Assembly: GCA_965368115.1 (NCBI GenBank)
Contig: CBDULQ010000101.1
Coordinates: 1-12,358, forward strand
From: CBDULQ01 sp965368115
Lineage (GTDB): Bacteria > Pseudomonadota > Gammaproteobacteria > SZUA-229
Reading direction: 5' to 3'
DNA length: 12,358 bases
Below are positions 1-5,810 of this stretch, piece after piece. Made by a program: the position numbers and the translations under genes. The notes beneath the pieces were generated by a model. That model made no database searches and was not told the origin of the DNA. It saw only the letters and a list, made by a program, of their open reading frames with translations. Position 1 is the first letter of the stretch. The number at the start of each line of letters is the position of its first letter.

Positions 1-1701
1 ATGTAAAATCTTGCCCTGGTTGTCCACCAGTAGCGGAAACGGATTCGCCCAGTAACTGCTTTCCTTGGCGCCGCGATGAGTCTGGGTCGAGCCGGCTGCG
101 ACGCGTTCTCCGCGACGGAAATGTTCCAGCGCGACTTCGATCTGCATTTCCGCATCGATGGTGTTTTCACCGGGACGGACCAGGCTGAAGTTGTTCATGT
201 ACAGCAGTATGTCCAGCGGGTCTTCGCGGAACAGTTCGTCCACTTCGGTGGCCGGAACCACCTGGCGTGCATTAGAGCCGGTATGTTTGTTGTAGCCGAC
301 CTCGCGACCGGCCATCTGCATTTTGGCCTGTTCGGAAAAACCGTCCAGGCAGGCGAAGGCGCCGGTTTCGGTGCCGCAGAAAATCGGCCGGGTGATGCGG
401 TCGCGCAGATCCTTGACCAGGCTGATACTGCCCATGTCGTCAGCCTTGATATACATGCCGGCTATGTAGGGTTCGCCTTCCTGGTCGAAACGCATCAGGT
501 AACGGGTGCAACCACAGTGCAGCGGCAGGTCGCCGTTGAGAATACAGAGTACGTTGTGTAGCGTCAGTATGGGTTTTTTGGCATAACCGAAATATTTCAG
601 TTCGTCGATGTTGGGTACCGTGCCGACCAGCAGGTCATTGTCGCTGTCGTAGTAATATCCCAGGTCTTCCAGTCCGGCTTGCGGATCGCCGAAGAAGAAC
701 ACCCCGTCCGGCTTGCGCTGTTTGATGATGTCTTCGACCAATGAAAACGGGAACAGGTTGAGCAGACCCGGTTCCATTTCGATGCAGCCACGGGATTTGT
801 GAATGAAAGCGACGATTACGAAGCGGCCCACCTGCAGGGGAACCGAGACCCAGTCGTGGATATTGAAGCTGCGTAGATGCAGTGGATTATGATCCAGCTC
901 GAAAAACGGTCGCGCGCGTTTGTTGGATGGTGTGGCGTAATCGACACCGGTTTTCATGTCGGCCGCAATGGTTAGCGGCACATGACCGAGCCGGGAATAA
1001 TCAGCGGGATAATGGAAATAATGCCCGGAGATTTCTCCGGCGGTGACATTGGGTGATGCATCCAGGCCATGACTACGACGTACGCCTTCATCGAGGCCGA
1101 CCTTTTTCAATAACTGGCGCCGGGTTTCAAGCACCAGGTCAGCCAGCTTTTGAGCCTTGTCCGTGACCTTGTCCTTGACGGTTTCCGGGGTTTCCAGTCC
1201 GGTCGATACGATATCGTTCTGTAATCTGACCAGGCGCGAATAACCTCGGCCACGGTAATGATGGAATGCGCCATCCATGAAGCGAATCAGTTCCCGCGCA
1301 TGTTCACGGCTGAATTCCTCGGTGAAGTTGTCGTGTTCCAGGATCTTGATCAGGTCACGTGTACGCACATGGCGAATGAATTCGATTTTGTGTTCCGCTT
1401 CGCGCTGATTCTGAATACGCGATTGCAGATCAGTGATGAAGGTTTTTTTGTAGATACTTAAAAAACGGCTGAAAGCCAGGCTACGCAGCAGCTGACCCGG
1501 TGTATTGCAGCCGTCGCGAATTTCCAGAATCTGTTCCATGCCAGCACGCACCTGTTGAATGTTTTGCTCCATCATAACCAGTTTGCCGAGGTCTCGCCAC
1601 GCGTTGAGTTGATATTTGTCAGTAAACCACCGCCGTCCGAACTGCCACATTTGGTCACAATTGATCGCCTGACTGCCACCAGTGCACCGTTTCGATGCCA
1701 T
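1..1701 (-). CDS. Large uncharacterised protein, C-terminus cut by window edge
   Basis: The reverse strand is open for 567 codons from an ATG at 1701 to the left edge, with no stop, so the C-terminus is missing. A stop lies four codons upstream, so this ATG is the earliest possible start. Met18 and Met43/44 are alternatives, and none has a strong Shine-Dalgarno. I do not recognise the family. Residues 1-210 are charged and look helical. From about 220 the chain is globular, with conspicuous stretches at 333-345 (GVFFFGDPQAG), 389-399 (NGDLPLHCGCT), 441-455 (cysteine- and glycine-rich) and 537-555 (GSTQTHRGAKE then WANPF). No signal peptide, membrane segment or Walker A motif is visible, so a large soluble cytoplasmic protein is likely. 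The 537-555 stretch faintly recalls the PEP carboxykinase C-terminal region, which is not enough for an assignment. The gene is divergent from the OmpA-family gene. Confidence 0.85.
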   Translation of the reverse strand, partial: MASKRCTGGSQAINCDQMWQFGRRWFTDKYQLNAWRDLGKLVMMEQNIQQVRAGMEQILEIRDGCNTPGQLLRSLAFSRFLSIYKKTFITDLQSRIQNQREAEHKIEFIRHVRTRDLIKILEHDNFTEEFSREHARELIRFMDGAFHHYRGRGYSRLVRLQNDIVSTGLETPETVKDKVTDKAQKLADLVLETRRQLLKKVGLDEGVRRSHGLDASPNVTAGEISGHYFHYPADYSRLGHVPLTIAADMKTGVDYATPSNKRARPFFELDHNPLHLRSFNIHDWVSVPLQVGRFVIVAFIHKSRGCIEMEPGLLNLFPFSLVEDIIKQRKPDGVFFFGDPQAGLEDLGYYYDSDNDLLVGTVPNIDELKYFGYAKKPILTLHNVLCILNGDLPLHCGCTRYLMRFDQEGEPYIAGMYIKADDMGSISLVKDLRDRITRPIFCGTETGAFACLDGFSEQAKMQMAGREVGYNKHTGSNARQVVPATEVDELFREDPLDILLYMNNFSLVRPGENTIDAEMQIEVALEHFRRGERVAAGSTQTHRGAKESSYWANPFPLLVDNQGKILH

Positions 1702-1712
1702 GTTTCGCGCTT

Positions 1713-1754
1713 AGATTAATCATCACAGCAGCACGCAAGCTGCCTCGTTAATCT
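1713..1754. repeat. Nested inverted repeats between divergent genes
   Basis: An outer perfect 7-bp inverted repeat (AGATTAA at 1713-1719, TTAATCT at 1748-1754) encloses an inner perfect 5-bp repeat (GCAGC at 1728-1732, GCTGC at 1739-1743) with a 6-base loop. The whole 71-bp interval between two divergent start codons is 1702-1772, so this structure fills most of the space available for both promoters. It could be an operator or an mRNA leader hairpin for the downstream lipoprotein gene. The decamer ATTAATCATC at 1715-1724 matches the candidate PdsR half-site ATAATTCATC at 8 of 10 positions, which may be chance. Confidence 0.45.
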
Positions 1755-1772
1755 GGCTACAAGGAGCCCAAC

Positions 1773-2423
1773 ATGAAACTTAACAAATTACTGATTGCAT
1801 TGACGATTGCCGCTCCCGCGGTATTTACGGTGGCCTGCGGCGGCAACGAAACCCGCGGTATGGCTGAACAGACCCTGCAGCCGGCACCGGACATCGAAAC
1901 CCCGGCCATGAACACGCGGTCGGCTGAGCCGGAGCAGGATGTGGTGGATGCGGTTTATGCCGAGATTACTGCGCCGGTTACGCCGCCTGAAGAGCAACTG
2001 GAGGCAGAAACTTCCATGGAGAGCGATGCTGAAGAAACCCTGGCGATTGCGGAAAGCGCAACGGAAAAACCCGACGTGTCGACATTTTATTTCGCCACCG
2101 ACGACAGCACGGTGAAACAGATGGACATCGATGAGATCGTGCGTCATGCCGAGTACCTGATTCAGAATCCGCAACTGAAAATTCGACTGACCGGGCATAC
2201 CGATCAGAGCGGACCGGTGGAATACAATCGCTGGCTGGCGGCCGAGCGTGCCCGGGCTGTTGCCAAACTGCTGATGGATCACGGTGTCGACGCGCAGCAG
2301 ATCAGCACCGAAGCCATGGGTGCTGAACGGCCGGTGGTCGGACTTGAACATGCGATTGCCGATCGCCGCGTCGAGCTGGAATACATGGACTCCACTCGGC
2401 TGACAGAAGCGAACAGTTTCTAA
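1773..2423 (+). CDS. pdsO: OmpA-family lipoprotein of the dedicated sortase system (PdsO-like)
   Basis: A 216-residue envelope protein. Residues 1-21 form a lipoprotein-type signal peptide (MKLNK, a hydrophobic core, then FTVAC) with Cys22 as the likely lipidated residue. The lipobox is slightly unusual because Thr sits at -3. Residues 25-100 are acidic and Pro/Glu-rich, a probable linker. Residues 101-206 are an OmpA C-terminal peptidoglycan-binding domain: FYFATDDS at 105-112, LTGHTDQSG at 139-147, YNRWLAAERARAVAKLL at 151-167 and DRRVELEY at 197-204. The acidic TD and the RRVE arginine that contact meso-diaminopimelate in the family are present. The start has a strong Shine-Dalgarno, AAGGAG at 1761-1766, six bases before the ATG. 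The PdsO label rests on proximity to the sortase genes, since an OmpA-family protein is known to accompany this system. A generic Pal-like lipoprotein is the alternative. Its likely role is tethering outer membrane to cell wall. Confidence 0.8.
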   Translation: MKLNKLLIALTIAAPAVFTVACGGNETRGMAEQTLQPAPDIETPAMNTRSAEPEQDVVDAVYAEITAPVTPPEEQLEAETSMESDAEETLAIAESATEKPDVSTFYFATDDSTVKQMDIDEIVRHAEYLIQNPQLKIRLTGHTDQSGPVEYNRWLAAERARAVAKLLMDHGVDAQQISTEAMGAERPVVGLEHAIADRRVELEYMDSTRLTEANSF

Positions 2424-2430
2424 GCCACTC

Positions 2431-2440
2431 AAGGAGGTGA
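2431..2440 (+). promoter_or_regulatory. Ten-base perfect Shine-Dalgarno sequence
   Basis: AAGGAGGTGA, fully complementary to the usual 3' end of 16S rRNA, lies 7 bases after the stop codon of the OmpA-family gene and 6 bases before a GTG at 2447. It supports translation of the GIY-YIG gene from that GTG rather than from the ATG at 2507, which has no recognisable ribosome-binding site. Confidence 0.7.
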
Positions 2441-2446
2441 AGCAGC

Positions 2447-2794
2447 GTGCCGCCGACGGATGGTTGGCCGTCGGCGGCAGGTTTTCGGGATCAGCGGGTA
2501 TGTATCATGAGCACTGACTACTATTACATCTATATGATTACCGATCAGCAGCATCAGCAACTGTATGTCGGTGTGACACGTGACCTGCATGTGCGTATAC
2601 AGGAGCACCAACTGGGGTTGATACGTAGTTCGGATGTGCGACAGGATTTATCCAAGCTGGTGTATTTCGAACTGTTCGACGATCTATCTGCCGCCATGCG
2701 CCGCAAGATTACATTGCGCAGCCTGCCTCTCGCCATGCAGAAAAAACTGGTCGAGAAACAGAATCCTCGCTGGCATGCCCTGGCATCAGCCTGA
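2447..2794 (+). CDS. Small GIY-YIG domain protein, probably catalytically degenerate
   Basis: A relative of the small single-domain GIY-YIG proteins (YhbQ-type, about 90-100 residues). Numbering from the ATG at 2507: YIY at 7-9, LYVGVTRDL at 19-27, Arg30 and His34 give the GIY-YIG core, and NPRWHAL at 86-92 is the usual C-terminal NP-x-W motif. The helix that normally reads A-x-x-REKQ reads AMRRKIT at 63-69, so the metal-binding catalytic Glu appears to be Lys67. Nuclease activity is therefore doubtful. Two starts compete. GTG 2447 follows a perfect Shine-Dalgarno but adds 20 residues unlike the family and overlaps a strong hairpin. ATG 2507 fits the family length (95 residues) but lacks a ribosome-binding site. 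The gene ends five bases before the convergent kinase gene ends. It lies between two sortase-system genes but has no evident role in the system. Confidence 0.72.
   Translation: MPPTDGWPSAAGFRDQRVCIMSTDYYYIYMITDQQHQQLYVGVTRDLHVRIQEHQLGLIRSSDVRQDLSKLVYFELFDDLSAAMRRKITLRSLPLAMQKKLVEKQNPRWHALASA
2448..2485 (+). terminator. 12-bp perfect GC-rich hairpin overlapping a start codon
   Basis: TGCCGCCGACGG at 2448-2459 is the exact reverse complement of CCGTCGGCGGCA at 2468-2479, with an 8-base loop (ATGGTTGG). Only TTTT at 2482-2485 follows, two bases after the stem, so as an intrinsic terminator for the lipoprotein gene it would be weak. It begins at the second base of the GTG candidate start of the next gene, so it could instead occlude initiation there. 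The fold is certain on paper; its role is not. Confidence 0.5.
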
Positions 2795-2799
2795 GCGGT

Positions 2800-4911
2800 T
2801 CACGCATCAATTTCATCACTGGCGGCCGGTAGTCTGACACTAAACTCCACACCACTGAGGTGATCGAGATTGCGTACACTGAGCTGGCCGCGATGAGCAT
2901 CACTGATCAGCTTGACGATAAACAGTCCCAGGCCCAGATGGCTATTTTGCTTATCCTGTGCGCGGACACTGACCATGGAGTCGAACAACTGGTGTTGCAT
3001 GTGTTCCGGCAGGAGCGGCCCCTGGTTGGCGACACGCAGTTCGACATGTTGTTTGTCTTTGTGCAGAGCCACGACCACAGGCTTATCGTCCTCGCTGAAA
3101 TCCACCGCATTATCGATCAGCTTATCCAGCATCTGTAGCAACAGATCCGGTGAACCGCTAACCATGCAGGGCGTTTTCTCCAGCTCGGCCTGGAATGTCT
3201 GTTGTGGGTAGGCGTCACGATAGGCGTCGATGGCGCTGGCCAGAACTTCGCGTAGATCGAAGACTTCCTGTTCGCTATGCTCGATGCTCTGTTCGACCCG
3301 GCTGGCTTCACTCAGTGCAGTGATGATGCGTCCGAGTCGTTCGCTACCCTCGCGGGCGCGGTTAAGATATACCTGACTGTTGTCATCCAGTGCCTGGGCA
3401 TCCAGGTTGTCCAGTGATGACTGCACCACCGCCAGTGGCGTGCGTAATTCGTGCGACAGTTTCGATGCCAGGCTGCGTAGATACTGTGTATATTCCTGCA
3501 GCCGCTGATGCATCACGGCGAAACTGCGTGACAGATCGCCCAGCTCATCACTGGCACGCGAGGCGACGAAACCGTCGCTGAGTTTGCCTTCCGGTGTAAT
3601 GATGGTGTCGGTGGCGTTGCGCAGTCGGCGGATACGCACCGACAGGTAGGTTGCGTATCCCAGCAAACCGCCGGCGGCCAGCAGGATGCTGATCGAACTG
3701 ATGGTAATGAGTCGATTCAGGGCATAATTGGTCAGGGTTAGAATGGCATCGCTGCTCTGGTCGGCAACCACGACACCGACCACCTGGCCGTCTTTTGTCA
3801 CTGGAAAAGTCGCGCTGACAATGGCGCGATTGGAGCCGGACGGTTTATACCAGGCTGTCGCACCCTGTTGTTCAAATGCCTGGTCCATCAGTTCACCGCG
3901 CAGCCGACCGTGATCAGGCTGGATGGCCGGCGAGGTGCGTTCCGAAAAGTACATAATGAAGTGATACAGCTGGTTGAGAAAGGCAATCAGCGTTTCATTG
4001 AGTCGCAATGGTTGTTCATAGTGGGTCGGTCTGCTCGGTGAGCCTACGCTGCTCAATAACCAGCCCTGCTGACTGGTAACGCGAATACGCGCATCGTTCT
4101 GTTTGAATTTTTCGACGATAGTCTGCAGCGATGTCGAATGTTCGATGATCAGGCCGTTGTTATGATTGTCGCCGTGTCGCCAGGTGCCGTACCAGGCCTG
4201 CAGGTCTCGACCCGGATCATCGTCGACCAGTGCGAAACTGAAATGGCCTTTGAGCAGGCTGCGCGGAATGCGGATTTCGATGTTGAACCCGGCGGAGGTG
4301 TCCTGCCATTGTCCGTGGATACGCGGTTCGCGGCGTAAACTGGGGTTCAGCGTGTTCGCGCCGCGCACGTACTGGGCGATAATTTTTCCCGGCGCGCTAC
4401 TCATTAAATAGTATTCGCGCGAGCGGCCCTGAGCGTCTTCGATCAGCAATTGCAGGCGATCGCCGTTGACCAGGTCGGCCGCCGGATCATAGTACAGGGT
4501 GTGGTTGTCGCGAACATGGGCGAACATATACACATAATCCCGGTTGGCGGCAAACACGAAGCCAGCCCCCTGGGCTGACTGTTGTGTATCGAGCTGGTTG
4601 GGGAAGGGGCGATACTCGTCCCATAGACCGCCCCAGTCGTCGTTGTAACCATCGAGGACGATGCGGCTATCGAGCGCATGGGCGAATACATTGCGTTCTG
4701 CGTTGTTGTCCGCATCGCTGAGTTGCAGATAACTGAACAGCTCCGGATTTTCATAACTGAGCATGTGGGCGATGGTACGTGTCGTGGTGAGCAGATTCTG
4801 CGCCTGTCCCTCACGTAACGTGGTTTCCATTTCGCGAATGTATTCACAACCGGCCCAGGGCAGCGACAGGGTCAGCAGGCTGAGAAAAATGAGCTGGGTA
4901 CGTAATTTCAC
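2800..4911 (-). CDS. pdsS: Dedicated sortase system sensor histidine kinase PdsS
   Basis: A 703-residue membrane kinase starting at a GTG, four bases after the stop of pdsR on the same strand, so the pair is co-transcribed and probably translationally coupled. An N-terminal hydrophobic segment spans about 6-21. The periplasmic part (about 22-400) contains a CBM9-like beta domain at roughly 80-260, with IVLDGYNDDWGG at 84-95 and YVYMFAHVRDN at 126-136. The second membrane helix is at 401-424, followed by a HAMP-like region to about 480. The phosphorylation motif is SHELRTPL at 486-493 with His487. The ATPase domain shows LIDNAVDFS at 598-606 (Asn601) and HLGLGLFIVKLI at 658-669. Its first glycine box is ANQGPLLP rather than the classical D-x-G-x-G. 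The domain order and the sortase neighbourhood match the known proteobacterial dedicated sortase kinase family. The ligand is unknown; a glycan is plausible from the CBM9-like fold. Confidence 0.92.
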   Translation of the reverse strand: MKLRTQLIFLSLLTLSLPWAGCEYIREMETTLREGQAQNLLTTTRTIAHMLSYENPELFSYLQLSDADNNAERNVFAHALDSRIVLDGYNDDWGGLWDEYRPFPNQLDTQQSAQGAGFVFAANRDYVYMFAHVRDNHTLYYDPAADLVNGDRLQLLIEDAQGRSREYYLMSSAPGKIIAQYVRGANTLNPSLRREPRIHGQWQDTSAGFNIEIRIPRSLLKGHFSFALVDDDPGRDLQAWYGTWRHGDNHNNGLIIEHSTSLQTIVEKFKQNDARIRVTSQQGWLLSSVGSPSRPTHYEQPLRLNETLIAFLNQLYHFIMYFSERTSPAIQPDHGRLRGELMDQAFEQQGATAWYKPSGSNRAIVSATFPVTKDGQVVGVVVADQSSDAILTLTNYALNRLITISSISILLAAGGLLGYATYLSVRIRRLRNATDTIITPEGKLSDGFVASRASDELGDLSRSFAVMHQRLQEYTQYLRSLASKLSHELRTPLAVVQSSLDNLDAQALDDNSQVYLNRAREGSERLGRIITALSEASRVEQSIEHSEQEVFDLREVLASAIDAYRDAYPQQTFQAELEKTPCMVSGSPDLLLQMLDKLIDNAVDFSEDDKPVVVALHKDKQHVELRVANQGPLLPEHMQHQLFDSMVSVRAQDKQNSHLGLGLFIVKLISDAHRGQLSVRNLDHLSGVEFSVRLPAASDEIDA

Positions 4912-4915
4912 GGGA

Positions 4916-5611
4916 TCAGTGTTCGCTGTTCCAGCGGTAGCCGAAGCCGTAGACGGTTTCGATGGCGTTGAAGTCGGCGTCGATGGCGTTGAATTTTCTG
5001 CGAATGCGTTTGATGTGCGAAGTGATGGTGTTGTCGTCCAGTACTACGTTGGCCGCATCCATCAGTTGCTGGCGATTTTTTACATGGCCGGGATGCTGAG
5101 CCAGTGCATGCACCAGCCAGAATTCGGTTAGTGTTAGCGGTACCAGTTGCTGATTCCAGCGCGCACTCATACGGTCCAGGTCCAGGTTGAGTCGATCCTG
5201 TTCAAGAATCTGCTGGGTGGGGGTATGTTGCTGCAGGGCGCCGATGCGTCGAATCAGCGCGACGATGCGTGCTACCAGGTGCGGCAGGCTGATGTTTTTG
5301 GTCAGATAGTCGTCGGCACCGAGGCGCAGGCCGGAAATCGCATCCAGTTCGCTGTCGCGAGCGGTCAGGAAAATGATCGGTAATTGCGGAGCCATGGCGC
5401 GCAGTTCGCGGCATAGATCGAACCCGCCTTCGATTTCGTCCTCCAGGCCGACATCGATGATCGCCAGATCCGGCAATTTTTTATTGAAGGCCGCCAGCGC
5501 CTCCGGCCGGTTGGCGTACAGGCTGACCTGATAACCGTGGCGTGTCAGCACATCACGGTAATTTTCACGAATCGCCGCTTCGTCCTCGACGAGCGCAATA
5601 TGATGCCCCAT
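4916..5611 (-). CDS. pdsR: Dedicated sortase system response regulator PdsR
   Basis: A 231-residue OmpR/PhoB-type regulator. The receiver domain (about 3-120) has the acidic pocket in ALVEDE at 6-11, phosphoacceptor Asp53 in IIDVG, Thr83 in FLTARD and Lys105 in YLTK. The C-terminal winged helix (about 135-229) includes LTLTEFWLVHAL at 159-170, the DNA-recognition region TITSHIKRIRRK at 195-206 and the final wing VYGFGYRW at 220-227. The open frame extends to 5776, but I chose the ATG at 5611 because the receiver fold starts there (MGHHIALVEDE) and GGAG lies seven bases upstream on this strand. It is the first gene of the pdsR-pdsS pair and is divergent from the substrate/sortase operon across 199 bp, the arrangement expected if PdsR controls both. 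The stretch after the phosphoacceptor (LEDEIEGGFDLC) is typical, to my knowledge, of this regulator subfamily. Confidence 0.92.
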   Translation of the reverse strand: MGHHIALVEDEAAIRENYRDVLTRHGYQVSLYANRPEALAAFNKKLPDLAIIDVGLEDEIEGGFDLCRELRAMAPQLPIIFLTARDSELDAISGLRLGADDYLTKNISLPHLVARIVALIRRIGALQQHTPTQQILEQDRLNLDLDRMSARWNQQLVPLTLTEFWLVHALAQHPGHVKNRQQLMDAANVVLDDNTITSHIKRIRRKFNAIDADFNAIETVYGFGYRWNSEH

Positions 5612-5666
5612 GTGAATCTCCGGTTGGTACACAGTTCTGACCACGGACTCGCGCCGGGTTTCCCAG

Positions 5667-5672
5667 ATCATA
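5667..5672 (-). promoter_or_regulatory. Possible -10 element for pdsR-pdsS
   Basis: Read on the minus strand this is TATGAT (5 of 6 to TATAAT), 55 bases upstream of the pdsR start. No convincing -35 lies about 17 bp further upstream (it reads CCGCAT), which would fit a promoter needing an activator. The tandem decamer at 5704-5723 lies just beyond. Weakly supported. Confidence 0.3.
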
Positions 5673-5703
5673 ACCCGAAACAGCCCATAATGCGGGGCCT
5701 GCC

Positions 5704-5723
5704 ACAATTCATCATAATTCATC
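5704..5723. promoter_or_regulatory. Tandem decamer, candidate PdsR operator
   Basis: ACAATTCATC (5704-5713) is followed directly by ATAATTCATC (5714-5723), 9 of 10 identical. OmpR/PhoB-family regulators typically bind direct repeats spaced by about one helical turn. The element lies 92 bp from the pdsR start codon and 87 bp from the substrate start codon, close to the middle of the divergent interval. Binding by PdsR is inferred from position and architecture. I see no clear sigma70 promoter for the substrate gene in the remaining interval. Confidence 0.5.
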
Positions 5724-5810
5724 CCGCCAATGTCATGATGTGACCGGGAACTGCCAGCCCGGCGCGGTTTAATCACCTGTAGTTAGTAACCACACTCAAC
5801 AGGAGATCAC

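Noticed and set aside
76..561. 161-codon plus-strand frame at the left edge
   Set aside because: The minus-strand frame is open for the full 567 codons with normal composition; this is its shadow.
1..1701. Assigning the left-edge protein to PEP carboxykinase-like or HPr kinase-like families
   Set aside because: Only short look-alike stretches (GDLPLH, AAGST, NPF) are present and no P-loop is visible, so the resemblance may be chance.
1788..2432. 214-codon open frame antisense to the OmpA-family lipoprotein gene
   Set aside because: It mirrors the real gene, has a Cys/His/Arg-rich composition typical of antisense shadow frames, and has no recognisable motif.
5612..5776. N-terminal extension of the response regulator (55 extra residues)
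   Set aside because: The frame is open, but the receiver domain begins at the ATG at 5611 with GGAG seven bases upstream, and the extension would use up the divergent promoter region.
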